This document shows, piece by piece, positions 26,048 through 34,862 of a DNA stretch of 64,000 nucleotides. This DNA is from an uncultured Actinomycetes bacterium (GTDB lineage Bacteria; Actinomycetota; CADDZG01; WHSQ01), in the NCBI GenBank assembly GCA_937863385.1, contig CALMBW010000003.1, positions 119,135 through 183,134 of the forward strand. The letters run 5' to 3'. The translations under genes and the position numbers were made by a program. The number at the start of each line of letters is the position of its first letter. Position 1 is the first letter of the stretch. Under the pieces are notes generated by a model that saw nothing but the letters and a program-made list of their open reading frames with translations, was not told where the DNA came from and made no database searches.

Positions 26048-26078
26048 GATATAAACGCACCTTGACCCCGCCGTCAAG
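26048..26078 (-). promoter_or_regulatory. Promoter of the ilv-leu operon with palindrome over the -35 box
   Basis: TTGACG (26072-26077) and TATATC (26048-26053) are 18 nt apart on the minus strand. CTTGAC-N6-GTCAAG (26061-26078) is a perfect inverted repeat that includes the whole -35 hexamer. It is a candidate repressor or activator site in addition to the downstream attenuator. Confidence 0.65.
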
Positions 26079-26244
26079 CCACTAGCGACGATCGCTCGCA
26101 GGGATCTCTGGATCCAGCCCTCTAGTGAGCCCTCGGATTTCATCTGCCGGCGCCACCATGCCTATCGCTACCGGCGTCCGGCGGGCGGCGTTGAGTGCCC
26201 GAACCGTCAATATCCCGGTGCACCCCTGAAGTACGCTCCCGGGC

Positions 26245-27948
26245 ATGACCAACCCCTACCGGCAGCCCACCGACCCCAGTAAACGACGGAGCGGTGCCCT
26301 TACCGAGGGACCAGATCGAGCCCCCGCCCGCGCCATGCTCAAGGCGGTCGGCTACACCGACGAGGACCTGGCACGCCCCATCATCGGTATCGCGACCACC
26401 TGGATCGAGACCATGCCCTGCAACTACAACCAGCGCGAGCTGGCTCACCAGGTCAAGGCTGGGATCAGGAGCGCCGGGGCCACCCCGATGGAGTTCAACA
26501 CGATCTCGGTCTCGGACGGGGTAACGATGGGAACAGAGGGCATGAAAGCCTCCCTGGTCAGCCGCGAGGTCATCGCCGATTCGATCGAGTTGGTCACCAG
26601 AGGTCACCTCTTCGATGGCCTCGTTTGTCTGGTCGGATGCGACAAGACACTCCCCGCCGCAGTGATGGCGCTCGGGCGCTTGGACATCCCGGGCCTCGTT
26701 CTCTACAACGGATCGATCGCACCCGGCCGATGGCGCGGCAAAGACGTCACGATCCAAGACGTCTTCGAAGCCGTCGGGCGGCACGCCACCGGAGAGCTGT
26801 CGGACACGGATCTCTTGGACCTCGAAGCTCATGCTTGTCCCGGAGCCGGAGCGTGCGGCGGCCAATTCACTGCCAACACGATGGCGACCGCGATCGATTT
26901 CCTCGGGATCAGTCCTGCGGGTCTCTCGGGCATACCCGCTACCGAGCCCGGCAAGAAGGCTGCCGCACAAGAGGCGGGGCGCATCGCAGCAAGACTGGTG
27001 AAAGAAGGAGTCCTTCCCTCACAACTCATCACTCGCCAGTCGCTGGAGAACGCGATCGTTTCCGTCGCCGCCACGGGTGGCTCGACCAACGGTGTCTTGC
27101 ACCTGGTCGCGATCGCCCGGGAGATGGGGATCGAACTATCCCTGGAAGAGTTCGATGCCATCGCTGCAAAGACTCCGATAATCGCCGACCTGAAACCCGG
27201 TGGCCGGTTCGTCGCTACGGACCTTTACGCGGCGGGCGGGACACCCGTGATCATGAAGGAGTTGGTGAAGAAGGACCTGCTGCACACAAACTGCCCGACC
27301 GTCGACGGACGAACGATCGGTGACATCGCAGCCGCAGCGGAAGCGGCCCCACTTCAAGAGGTCGTCGTAGATATCGCTTCTCCCCTCAAGCCAACCGGCG
27401 GATTGGCCATCCTGCGCGGCAACCTGGCGCCGGAGGGTTGCGTCGTGAAGCTCGCGGGGCACGAGCGCACCTTCCACCGAGGCCCAGCTCGGGTCTTCGA
27501 TTCGGAGGAGGACTGCTTTGCAGCGGTAAAGGCTCAGAGCATCGAACCTGGGGATGTGATCGTGATCCGTTACGAGGGTCCTGCGGGGGGGCCGGGGATG
27601 CGCGAGATGCTCGCAGTCACCGCTGCACTCGCCGGTGAAGGCATGGACGACAAGGTTGCACTGATAACGGATGGGCGATTCTCAGGGGCAACACATGGGT
27701 TGATGGTCGGACACATCTCGCCCGAAGCGGCGCGTGGAGGTCCCATCGCAGCGGTCAGAGATGGCGACGTGATCGAGCTCGATGTCGATGCCCGGGAGCT
27801 CCGGCTGGTGGTCGAGCAAGACGAGATCGAGAAGCGGCTTTCAGATTGGCAGGCCCCGCCGCCTCGCTATCCGTCGGGCGTCTTCGCCAAGTACGCGGCT
27901 TCGGTTGCGTCGGCGTCGGAAGGCGCGATCACAACCCCGGTCCGGTAG
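26245..27948 (+). CDS. ilvD: Dihydroxy-acid dehydratase
   Basis: 567 residues. Dehydrates dihydroxyisovalerate and dihydroxymethylvalerate to the 2-oxo acids. Iron-sulfur cysteines are in [17 protein letters not shown] and [30 protein letters not shown] and [16 protein letters not shown] are further signatures. Start ATG 26245. It is divergent from the ilv-leu operon and supplies the step missing there, so together they cover the pathway except transamination. The 3' end overlaps the convergent ABC1 kinase gene by 20 bp. Confidence 0.96.
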   Translation: MTNPYRQPTDPSKRRSGALTEGPDRAPARAMLKAVGYTDEDLARPIIGIATTWIETMPCNYNQRELAHQVKAGIRSAGATPMEFNTISVSDGVTMGTEGMKASLVSREVIADSIELVTRGHLFDGLVCLVGCDKTLPAAVMALGRLDIPGLVLYNGSIAPGRWRGKDVTIQDVFEAVGRHATGELSDTDLLDLEAHACPGAGACGGQFTANTMATAIDFLGISPAGLSGIPATEPGKKAAAQEAGRIAARLVKEGVLPSQLITRQSLENAIVSVAATGGSTNGVLHLVAIAREMGIELSLEEFDAIAAKTPIIADLKPGGRFVATDLYAAGGTPVIMKELVKKDLLHTNCPTVDGRTIGDIAAAAEAAPLQEVVVDIASPLKPTGGLAILRGNLAPEGCVVKLAGHERTFHRGPARVFDSEEDCFAAVKAQSIEPGDVIVIRYEGPAGGPGMREMLAVTAALAGEGMDDKVALITDGRFSGATHGLMVGHISPEAARGGPIAAVRDGDVIELDVDARELRLVVEQDEIEKRLSDWQAPPPRYPSGVFAKYAASVASASEGAITTPVR

Positions 27949-29356
27949 TTCTGCTCCCCCCGGCTATGTCCGGATGGGCGACCTTCAACCATTCCTGTTC
28001 GAGCTTGCCCAACTCGGTCTGAGACGGTTCCGAGAACCAGAACTCCCGCGCTATGGCTTGCCAGTTTGCACTCGCCTCGAGCCGCGCCAACAGTGAAGCA
28101 ACACCGAACGACATCCGGTTCACCGTGACCATGACACCGGGGACCGCGACCTTCCGCATGGTTTGGAACGCCCTACTGCGAGGATCGAATCCGGCCGCCG
28201 CTATCTCTTGAACCAGAGGTCTATCGATCGTCATCACCTCGTCGCTCAAGACAGGGCTGTTAAGCATCTTGAGGTGCTCCCACACTGCATCGATCTCGGG
28301 CGTCTTCGCGGTGAGGATGCCGAGAGATTCGAGAGCCTCCCGGCCCGCTTCCTTGTCCTCGTGGATCAACGCCTGGACCACCTGCAACATAAGGTCGAGT
28401 GTCCCGGGATCGATCGCGCGGACGAGCCCGAAGTCCAGGAACGCAACCTTGCCGTCGTCGCGCAACATGTAGTTGCCGGGATGGGGATCTGCCGAGAAGA
28501 GCAGGAACCGGTTGAGGCACCCATAGAAGAAGCGGAACAGCATCTCGCCCAGTCGATCCTTCTCTGGCTGCTCCCAGTCGAAAGCCTCGATCAACGACCT
28601 GCCTTCCACGAATTCCTGAACGATGACACGCGGCCGGCAGAGCTCCATGTGGACCTTGGGAACGACCACGAATGGGTGACCATCGAACAACTGGCCGAAG
28701 CGGGCCTGATTAGCTGCCTCGCGCCGGTAGTCGAGCTCTTCGAGCACGCGATCGCGAACCTCCGCCGCGATCTCCTTGGGGTCGAGGTTCGGCGCGACCG
28801 CCACGGACAACTTGGTCAGAGCAGAGATGTTCTTGAGGTCGGCTCGAACCGCATCGTCCACCCCCGGGTACTGGACCTTCACGGCTACCACCTCGCCCGA
28901 CGAGAGCCGGGCGCGATGTACCTGACCGATCGAAGCGGAAGCAACAGCTTGTTCCTCGAACTCTTCGAAGATCTCCTCGACCGGCTTGCCGAACTCTTCC
29001 CGGATCACCTGTCGCGATGCTGCCGGGTCCATCGGCGGCGCGGAGTTCTGCAACATCGTCAAAGCGTCACGGTAAGTGGATGCGTAATCCCCCGGCGCGG
29101 CGAACTCGTAGAAGGAGGCGAGTTGTCCCACCTTCATCGCCGCGCCCTTCATCTCACCGAGCATCTGCACAACCTGTTCGGCGGTCGTGCGATGGAAGCC
29201 TTCGAGATACTCCTGGGCTCGAGCGGGAGCGGCGAATGACTTGACCCGGGTACCGAGGAACCGGGCGGCCGACTTTCCCGTTTGCCCGGCAAGCCTTGCG
29301 CCCCGTTGCGCCCAGCCGGTCGGCAGCTCTCTTGGTGGTTGCTTCTTTTCCGTCAT
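27929..29356 (-). CDS. ABC1/UbiB/AarF family atypical kinase
   Basis: 475 residues. The ABC1 kinase-like domain shows the family-specific K-x-G-Q ([13 protein letters not shown]), the Ala-rich loop [14 protein letters not shown], the VAIK-like AVKVQYPG, and the catalytic and metal motifs DPHPGNYML and AFLDFGLV. These proteins are linked to isoprenoid quinone synthesis or lipid homeostasis and probably act as ATPases rather than protein kinases. There is no obvious membrane anchor. Divergent from the M28 peptidase gene with only 20 nt between the starts. Confidence 0.92.
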   Translation of the reverse strand: MTEKKQPPRELPTGWAQRGARLAGQTGKSAARFLGTRVKSFAAPARAQEYLEGFHRTTAEQVVQMLGEMKGAAMKVGQLASFYEFAAPGDYASTYRDALTMLQNSAPPMDPAASRQVIREEFGKPVEEIFEEFEEQAVASASIGQVHRARLSSGEVVAVKVQYPGVDDAVRADLKNISALTKLSVAVAPNLDPKEIAAEVRDRVLEELDYRREAANQARFGQLFDGHPFVVVPKVHMELCRPRVIVQEFVEGRSLIEAFDWEQPEKDRLGEMLFRFFYGCLNRFLLFSADPHPGNYMLRDDGKVAFLDFGLVRAIDPGTLDLMLQVVQALIHEDKEAGREALESLGILTAKTPEIDAVWEHLKMLNSPVLSDEVMTIDRPLVQEIAAAGFDPRSRAFQTMRKVAVPGVMVTVNRMSFGVASLLARLEASANWQAIAREFWFSEPSQTELGKLEQEWLKVAHPDIAGGSRTTGPGL

Positions 29357-29376
29357 GTGCCTCTACTGTAGGGGTC

Positions 29377-30366
29377 GTGGCGAAAGTAAGAACATCTGTG
29401 GTTGTGCTCGTACTGGCTGCACCGGCGCTGGCCGGGTGCACCGGTGCCAATGGCAGCCCGGGTAGCTCATCACAGAGTCCATCTGCTTCGATCGCTTCCG
29501 CAGGCCCCGCCCCCACTCCCAGCCCCAGCGGCTCCCCGACACTGGCATCCCTTTCGTCCGCCCCAGAGAGATTCTCGAAACAGCGCGCGATGATCACCGT
29601 TCGGAAACTGGCGACCGACATCGGGATACGCGTCAAAGCCACTCGTAACGAGAAACGTGGAGCGCGCTATCTCAGAAAGAAATTCGAAGAGTTCGGATAC
29701 AGGACCAACGTCCAGAGATTCGAGGTTCCCGGTGGGACCTCGCGCAACGTCGTCGCGTGGTGGCCGGGGGCCAAGCGCTACCCATTCGTTGTCGGCGGGC
29801 ACATGGATTCCGTGCCCGGTGCACCGGGTGCCAACGACAATGCCTCTGGGACGGCAGTGGTTCTCGAACTGGCTCGCATCTTCGCGGGCACCGAGCAGGC
29901 TCGCTTCATCCGGTTCGTAGCCTTCGGTGCCGAGGAATACGACTCGGATCACGTTTCGAACCACGACGGCTCGGTGCACTACGTCGAAAAGCTCGGAGAA
30001 GAGGGGCGAGAGCGTCTCGGCGGGATGCTTTCGGTGGACATGATCGCCGACGGAAGACCTCTGCTCGTCGGGCACTCCAACATCGCGGAAAAACCAGTTG
30101 TCGCCCGCACCGTGTTCAACAAGATGGACAAGGCTGGCTTCGATGTTCGGTTCATCACTCTGTGCGACTGCAGCGACCACGGCCCATTCGAACACGCAGG
30201 CATCCCGGCGAGCTTCGCCTACTCGGGACAAGAGTCCGACTATCACTCACCGTCAGACACGGCCCCGAACCTGAGCTCGAACGATCTCCTGCGTACGGGA
30301 CGAGCCGTCCGGGCGTTCTTGATCCACCTCGACAAGGCGATGCTCGACCGCTTCCGGCGAGCCTAA
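29377..30366 (+). CDS. M28 family zinc aminopeptidase, lipoprotein
   Basis: 329 residues. GTG 29377 gives a lipoprotein signal with lipobox LAGC (Cys21), followed by a Ser/Pro/Ala-rich linker to about residue 65, placing the enzyme on the outer face of the membrane. The M28 domain shows the two-zinc ligands: His and Asp in GGHMDSVPGAPGANDNASG, Glu-Glu in FGAEEYDS, Asp in LSVDMIAD and His in SDYHSPSDT. It should remove N-terminal residues from exported peptides. The upstream extension of the frame overlaps the ABC1 gene and lacks a signal peptide. Confidence 0.92.
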   Translation: MAKVRTSVVVLVLAAPALAGCTGANGSPGSSSQSPSASIASAGPAPTPSPSGSPTLASLSSAPERFSKQRAMITVRKLATDIGIRVKATRNEKRGARYLRKKFEEFGYRTNVQRFEVPGGTSRNVVAWWPGAKRYPFVVGGHMDSVPGAPGANDNASGTAVVLELARIFAGTEQARFIRFVAFGAEEYDSDHVSNHDGSVHYVEKLGEEGRERLGGMLSVDMIADGRPLLVGHSNIAEKPVVARTVFNKMDKAGFDVRFITLCDCSDHGPFEHAGIPASFAYSGQESDYHSPSDTAPNLSSNDLLRTGRAVRAFLIHLDKAMLDRFRRA

Positions 30367-30546
30367 GGGTCCGGCCCTGGGACCCCCCTCTGGAGGCTCG
30401 CCCGTCGATTTGTTTCCAAGTGGGTTGCTTCCACATAGCCTCTGACCAGGGAAAACGAGCACATCCCACGCGTCTCCACGTCGCCATGTACCCTTATGTA
30501 CGAACCACGGACGTTTGCACATCGATGCATACGGAGGATCAAGCCG

Positions 30547-31116
30547 ATGGCAAATCCCATGACGGAGCCTCTGGAGCCTTACGAGCCGAGCACCACCTAC
30601 GGGTCTCACGATCTCGAATACGACTGGGACTACGACCAGGCTCGCTCCGAGAGACAACCCCTGAACATCATCTGGGGGCGCGTAGCGATATTGGGCGGGA
30701 TCGTCCTGCTCGCCTTCTTGCTCGGCCGGATGACATCTGGCTCGGGTGGTGTCGACGCGTCGAAACTCACCGCAGCCAATGAGCGCATCGCAGAGTTAGA
30801 GCAACAGAACAGCGCACTTACGACCGAGGGTGTCGCCAAGGACGACCAGATCACCGATCTGCAGTCTCAGATCGCCGCGTTAGAGACTGCCGGATCCACT
30901 ACCGAAGATGATCCTGCAGCCGTAACCGAAGACAGCGAGATCACCGGAACCAAGTACACGGTGGAACCGGGCGACACCCTTCAGAGCATCGCGGAAGAGT
31001 TCTACGGCGACGCGTCTCTTGATGACTTCCTTGCGGAGACGAACAACATCACCGACCCGACCGCTTTGGGGGTTGGCCAGACGCTGATCATCCCGAACGA
31101 GCCGCCGAAGCAGTAG
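30547..31116 (+). CDS. Membrane-anchored LysM-domain protein
   Basis: 189 residues. A 40-residue acidic, Tyr-rich N-terminus precedes one membrane segment (about 46-64, [15 protein letters not shown]). Then comes a coiled coil ([34 protein letters not shown]), an acidic linker and a C-terminal LysM domain ([20 protein letters not shown] ... [10 protein letters not shown]). LysM binds peptidoglycan or chitin-like glycans, so it probably tethers the envelope. ATG 30547 with GGAGG 9 nt upstream is preferred over ATG 30496. Confidence 0.87.
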   Translation: MANPMTEPLEPYEPSTTYGSHDLEYDWDYDQARSERQPLNIIWGRVAILGGIVLLAFLLGRMTSGSGGVDASKLTAANERIAELEQQNSALTTEGVAKDDQITDLQSQIAALETAGSTTEDDPAAVTEDSEITGTKYTVEPGDTLQSIAEEFYGDASLDDFLAETNNITDPTALGVGQTLIIPNEPPKQ

Positions 31117-31211
31117 CAGGGTTCTTTCCAGCAAGAGTTCGTCCAGACGTGACGTCCCAGTCGCGACCACCCGCTGACGCGTAAGCGCCGAAGCTCGGGT
31201 ATACCTCCGGG

Positions 31212-31979
31212 ATGGAAGAAGACCTGAAGCAACGAGCTTTAAGAGTCGCTCACGCGATCGCGTCCGAGATGATCGACCAAGGCGCCCAAGCCGTTTACCT
31301 CACCGGCAGTTGGGCACGCGGTGACGCCCACCGTGAGAGCGATCTCGACATCCGCGCCGTCGGACCGCAGCGCGACAAACATCTATTCCGTAGAGATGGA
31401 TTCCTCGTTTCCAGCGAGTGGCAGCCGAAGGAGCAGCAGCTCGAGGCCCTCGAAGATGCAAGGAAGGTCGGCAGTGTCGTGCCGGGATGGCGATCTGCGG
31501 TGCTGCTCCAAGACCCCGACGGAGTGGCAGCGGCCATCAAGAAAGAAGCCGAAAACTGGACCTGGGATCGCGTCGAAAACGAACTCGACGAGGTGGTCTC
31601 GGACGAACTGGCGCATTACTCCGAGGAGGTTCACAGCCTCTACACGAATCTCGAGCTGGAACTATCGCTCGGCGCTGCAGTTCAAAGAGGGATGGTGGCC
31701 AGCAAGCTGGCTCCGATAGTCGCCCTGCACGAGCGCATCCTGTACGAAACCGAGAAAGAGCTATGGGACCTGGTCGCGGACAAGATGGGCCCCGGATGGG
31801 AAAAGGTCCAAGAGAGAGCACTCGGGTTGGAAGGTGACTTCGCGACGGGATGCAAGGCGACCTTCGAACTCTTCCAGATGACCGTCGATCACGTCGGGAG
31901 AACGGGTGATGAAGCCGCTGACGAGGTCATCGCTCACGCTTACGAGCTCGCAGCCAAGGGGATGTCCCAACTCGGCTAG
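31212..31979 (+). CDS. Nucleotidyltransferase-domain protein
   Basis: 255 residues. The N-terminal 100 residues carry the polymerase-beta-like signature GSWARGDAHRESDLDI, i.e. G-S-x-A-R-G followed by D-x-D metal ligands, as in antibiotic adenylyltransferases and MNT-type toxin-neutralising enzymes. The rest is helical. ATG 31212. No HEPN partner gene is adjacent, so a toxin-antitoxin role is not supported. The substrate is unknown. It converges with mutM, overlapping by 4 nt. Confidence 0.75.
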   Translation: MEEDLKQRALRVAHAIASEMIDQGAQAVYLTGSWARGDAHRESDLDIRAVGPQRDKHLFRRDGFLVSSEWQPKEQQLEALEDARKVGSVVPGWRSAVLLQDPDGVAAAIKKEAENWTWDRVENELDEVVSDELAHYSEEVHSLYTNLELELSLGAAVQRGMVASKLAPIVALHERILYETEKELWDLVADKMGPGWEKVQERALGLEGDFATGCKATFELFQMTVDHVGRTGDEAADEVIAHAYELAAKGMSQLG

Positions 31980-32779
31980 GCACGCTGACAACGAGGGCAG
32001 TAGGTCGTTCCCCGGCCCCCGAGAACCACTTTCCGAAGAAGGGTTCCGCAACGCGGACATGGCCGTCCTCCTTGCCCGTATGCAACGAGGAAAGAAGCAT
32101 TGCGGCCCGACTCACCATTGACCATCTGGTAGTCGCGAAAGGTCGTTCCTTCGCGCTCGATCGCACCGGCCATGACCTCTCTGATAGCCGCATGCAGTTG
32201 CGCCGCCCGGTCCCGTCCTACCCTTCGGGAGGCGGGATGGATGCGTGCTAGCCACAAGGCCTCGTCTGCGTAGATGTTGCCCACTCCTGCCACGGGTTTC
32301 TGCGACAGCAGGAAGGGCTTCACTGCCGAGCGAGTACGCGCCAGCTCCTTCGCGAATCTTTCGAGATGGAATTCGTCTGAGAGCGGTTCGGGTCCGAGAG
32401 CGGCAAGCGTGGGAAGTTCGCGATAGTCGCCTCGATCGACAACCGCGATACGACCGAACCTCCTGACATCTCTGAAACACAGCACGCGGCCGTCCGCAAG
32501 GTAGAGCCTGGCTCGAACGTAGACGTCGTCGAGATCGAATCTGAACGATCCGGTCATGCCCAGGTGCATGACCAGCTCTAGATCTCCGGTGAGAGGCGCA
32601 AGCAGGAACTTGCCCCGACGGCCGACCCCGAGGATCGTCCGGCCGGCGGCACGATGCACGTCGTGGAACTCTCGGGGCATGGCAGGGATCGGGTCACACC
32701 ACGTCTCGGCGATGGCGGCGCCGGTCAACTCAGGCTCGAGTTGCCTGCGAACCGATTCGACTTCTGGAAGCTCCGGCAT
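31976..32779 (-). CDS. mutM: Formamidopyrimidine-DNA glycosylase
   Basis: 267 residues. Excises 8-oxoguanine and formamidopyrimidines. After Met, MPELPEVE gives the catalytic Pro2 and Glu3; the beta-F finger residues and GVGNIYADEALW helix-two-turn-helix are present. The C-terminal zinc finger is CPRCGTLLRKVVLGGRGTTYCPRCQ (shown here only in outline: C-x2-C, 16 residues, C-x2-C). It complements nth at 5.4 kb in base excision repair. Convergent with the nucleotidyltransferase gene. Confidence 0.95.
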   Translation of the reverse strand: MPELPEVESVRRQLEPELTGAAIAETWCDPIPAMPREFHDVHRAAGRTILGVGRRGKFLLAPLTGDLELVMHLGMTGSFRFDLDDVYVRARLYLADGRVLCFRDVRRFGRIAVVDRGDYRELPTLAALGPEPLSDEFHLERFAKELARTRSAVKPFLLSQKPVAGVGNIYADEALWLARIHPASRRVGRDRAAQLHAAIREVMAGAIEREGTTFRDYQMVNGESGRNASFLVAYGQGGRPCPRCGTLLRKVVLGGRGTTYCPRCQRA

Positions 32780-32803
32780 CCGACAAGATTAGGATCGCTC
32801 GCC

Positions 32804-33199
32804 ATGGGACAACACGAGATCGATCCAGACAATCTTCCTTACGCCCTAGAGAAACTGCCCCGAAAGGACGACGTAGGGGCCGATGCGTTCTTCGCGCTCG
32901 ACCTCAGGGTCGGCCGGGTCGAGGCCGTTGAAGAGTTCCCGGAGGCGAGGAAACCAGCGTGGAAGCTGACGGTGGATTTCGGGCCCCTGGTGGGGAAGCT
33001 CCGCACCAGCGCCCAGATCACCAACTACTCGCGAGAAGAACTCATGGGCAGGCTCGTGGTGGGTGCCATCAACCTGGGACGCAAGAAGATCGCCGGTTTC
33101 ACCAGCGAATTCCTCGTCCTCGGCTCGCTCGACGCCGACGGCACCGTTCGGTTACTGCAACTCGAACACGACGTGCAGCCGGGGGCACCGATCGCGTGA
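32804..33199 (+). CDS. CsaA-like tRNA-binding domain protein
   Basis: 131 residues, start ATG 32804 with AGGAT upstream. A single OB-fold tRNA-binding domain: FFALDLRVGRVEAVEEFPEA, WKLTVDFGP, TSAQITNYSREELMGRLVVG, NLGRKKIAGFTSEFLVLG. This is the pattern of CsaA, a small dimeric protein with tRNA-binding and export-chaperone activity in Bacillus. The first 22 residues are an extra N-terminal extension. Divergent from mutM, ending at a bidirectional terminator. Confidence 0.85.
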   Translation: MGQHEIDPDNLPYALEKLPRKDDVGADAFFALDLRVGRVEAVEEFPEARKPAWKLTVDFGPLVGKLRTSAQITNYSREELMGRLVVGAINLGRKKIAGFTSEFLVLGSLDADGTVRLLQLEHDVQPGAPIA

Positions 33200-33230
33200 C
33201 CCAGGGCCGCCCAGTTGAGCCCTGCAAGAA

Positions 33231-33261
33231 AAACACCCGGCCCCGAAGGGGCCGGGTGTTT
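33231..33261. terminator. Bidirectional terminator
   Basis: AAACACCCGGCCCC (33231-33244), loop GAA, GGGGCCGGGTGTTT (33248-33261): a perfect 14-bp stem. The minus strand side has five T, the plus strand three T plus a further T after C. It serves the convergent CsaA-like gene and the anti-sigma-like gene. Confidence 0.88.
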
Positions 33262-33308
33262 CTGCAGGATCCGAGTAGCACGGCGGGTCGGTTGGGTTGA
33301 TGGGTGCG

Positions 33309-34010
33309 CTACCCGGAGCCCTGCTTTCCCTCCGCGTTTCCGCTGGGGGCCTGATCTGATCTGCCTTGCGATGCGCCGGCTCCGCGCGGGCCGATCCCGG
33401 GAGCTTCGGAGGAACGGCCACGGTTACCGTCCTTGCCGGTCGCCTTGCCTGCCGGAGCATCCGAAGAGCGGCCGCGTTCCTTATCCGCACGTTGCCCTGG
33501 TGCTCGGTCCTTGCCGCGGGGCCGATCGTCGTCCTTTCCGGCTGCCTTGCCGCGGCCCCGGTTGTTGTCCCTCCCGCGGGGGGCTTCCTCGGAGCGACCC
33601 TTGTCGCCGGGGGGAGTCACATCCGGTGAACCTGGGTCGGCTGGAGGGCTCTGGTGCTCTTCGGCTTGGTTCGGAAGCTCAACACCTAGGACCCGCTCGA
33701 TAGCTCGCTCGGCTGCGGTCCCGGGAAGGTCCACGCCCGCGTAAGCCAACCCGGCCAAAGACATGAACCCCGCTGCGCCACCGGCAGCGAACCGGGAAGT
33801 GAGAGCCACACGATGGCGCCACCGCCGGGTTTGGGATGTAACCGTTTCCGAGGACTCGTTGGAAAAACCGGTCGAGATCATCGCCAGGTGCCTGGCTACC
33901 GTGGTCTCGTCCGGGGCCCGGGACAGAGCGCGCATCGAAGCGAAGAGGCCGGCCACTGGGCCTGGCTCGCTCTCCTGCAGGGCGCGCTCGAACGCCTGAT
34001 CGTCATTCAT
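33309..34010 (-). CDS. Putative anti-sigma membrane protein with low-complexity charged tail
   Basis: 233 residues. The N-terminal 65 residues are cytoplasmic and helical (ALQESEPGPVAGLFASMRAL), followed by one weak membrane segment (about 71-92, RFAAGGAAGFMSLAGLAYAGV). The C-terminal 110 residues are almost entirely Gly, Arg, Lys, Asp, Ser and Pro with repeated RGRSSEAP / GKDxxRGR units, likely disordered and positively charged, which could bind cell-wall polymers. It lies 48 nt after the ECF sigma gene on the same strand. No known domain was recognised. Confidence 0.65.
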   Translation of the reverse strand: MNDDQAFERALQESEPGPVAGLFASMRALSRAPDETTVARHLAMISTGFSNESSETVTSQTRRWRHRVALTSRFAAGGAAGFMSLAGLAYAGVDLPGTAAERAIERVLGVELPNQAEEHQSPPADPGSPDVTPPGDKGRSEEAPRGRDNNRGRGKAAGKDDDRPRGKDRAPGQRADKERGRSSDAPAGKATGKDGNRGRSSEAPGIGPRGAGASQGRSDQAPSGNAEGKQGSG

Positions 34011-34058
34011 GACTAAGTAATCGCCGGACGACGCCGCAGGGATACGCCTGCTGGGGCA

Positions 34059-34592
34059 CTAGCTCAAGAACTTTCGAAGAGCCTCGAAACCCCTTCTCTG
34101 TAGCGCCTTCACGGCTCCGGGGCGCTTGTCCAAGATCCTTGCTACCTCCTCGATGGTGAGGTCACCGATGACCCGCAGCGCTATCACCGCTTGTTGATCG
34201 GGAGAAAGCCGGCCCAGGATCGCGCGCACGGAAGCTAAGTCCAGACGCTCCAAAGCATCGGCTTCCGCATCTCCTACCGGCACCCGGTCACCCTCACTAT
34301 CGGGCACCTCTTTCACCCGGCGACTACTACGCCGCACCTCGTCCACCTGGCGCCGGTGGGTGATCGTGAGCACCCAGGAACGGAACTCCCTCTCGCCCCC
34401 CGAGAACCTTTCGATGTCTCTCACGACGCTGAGGAACGTTGCCCCCAATAGGTCTTCTGGCTCGGGGGCGCCTTTGGCGCGCAGGTAGCCGATCACCAGG
34501 GGCGCGAGGTCCCGATAGAGGGATTCCCAGGCCAGTGGATCCCCGCCGCGCGCCCGCTCGAGGATGCCCTGGAAGTCGTCGCCGAGGCTCAT
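34059..34592 (-). CDS. ECF-type RNA polymerase sigma factor
   Basis: 177 residues with region 2 (GDPLAWESLYRDLAPLVIGY, PEPEDLLGATFLSVVRDI, FRSWVLTITHRRQVDEVRR) and region 4 (ILGRLSPDQQAVIALRVIGD, LTIEEVARILDKRPGAVKAL). ATG 34592. Downstream is a probable membrane partner; 10 nt upstream ends a possible 32-aa lipoprotein-like peptide gene, so the cassette may have three genes. It is a different subtype from the two other sigma factors in the window (longer linker rich in Asp and Glu). Confidence 0.9.
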   Translation of the reverse strand: MSLGDDFQGILERARGGDPLAWESLYRDLAPLVIGYLRAKGAPEPEDLLGATFLSVVRDIERFSGGEREFRSWVLTITHRRQVDEVRRSSRRVKEVPDSEGDRVPVGDAEADALERLDLASVRAILGRLSPDQQAVIALRVIGDLTIEEVARILDKRPGAVKALQRRGFEALRKFLS

Positions 34593-34602
34593 CGGGCTAG
34601 AT

Positions 34603-34701
34603 CTAGCTCGATACGGTGATCGTGCCCTTCATGCCCCCGTCATACCCACAGGCCGGTGATAACAGGGCCGCGAGCACTGCTGCGATCGTCATGCGTCTCA
34701 A
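34603..34701 (-). CDS. Possible 32-aa lipoprotein-like peptide upstream of the sigma gene
   Basis: From TTG 34701 (GGAGG 5 nt upstream) or ATG 34692 to TAG 34603-34605. The peptide starts with two Arg, then a hydrophobic run TIAAVLAALLSPAC, then GYDGGMKGTITVSS. This looks like a signal peptide with an imperfect lipobox (SPAC) and almost no mature part. It may be a real small membrane peptide, a remnant of a larger lipoprotein gene, or chance. It sits just before the ECF sigma start on the same strand. Confidence 0.35.
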   Translation of the reverse strand: MRRMTIAAVLAALLSPACGYDGGMKGTITVSS

Positions 34702-34813
34702 TCCAACCTCCGCCTCAGGTGGTCATGGGGTGCCGGGATGTTTCGCCTCGACAAGGTATCGCGAGCGGGTCGCCACGCCGTCCTAGACCCGCCCCAGCCT
34801 GCCGGGGAAAGCT

Positions 34814-34836
34814 ACTGGTCTGACCAGTTGACCAGT
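34814..34836 (+). promoter_or_regulatory. FadR-like operator upstream of the GntR gene
   Basis: ACTGGTC-T-GACCAGT (34814-34828) is a perfect inverted repeat. It is nearly identical to the E. coli FadR site (core CTGGTC-N-GACCAG). A third half site GACCAGT follows at 34830-34836. It lies 27-49 nt before the ATG of a FadR/GntR-type regulator, so autoregulation is likely. Confidence 0.7.
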
Positions 34837-34862
34837 AGGCCCATAGATGCGATGGTAGGTCG

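Larger units (their letters stand above)
25777..26244. other. Regulatory region between the ilv-leu operon and ilvD
   Basis: 468 bp without a long gene. The left two thirds hold the minus-strand promoter, leader peptide and attenuator described separately. The right part (26080-26244), upstream of ilvD, contains a 23-codon frame (26158-26229) of no special composition and no terminator. I see no attenuator or palindrome for ilvD itself. Confidence 0.8.

Noticed and set aside
26158..26229. 23-codon frame upstream of ilvD as a possible leader peptide
   Set aside because: Composition is Arg/Ala-rich with scattered Ile, Val and Leu, and no terminator or alternating hairpins follow it before ilvD.
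31212..31979. MNT-HEPN toxin-antitoxin system
   Set aside because: The nucleotidyltransferase has the right motif but no HEPN gene is adjacent, and the protein is much longer than typical MNT antitoxins.
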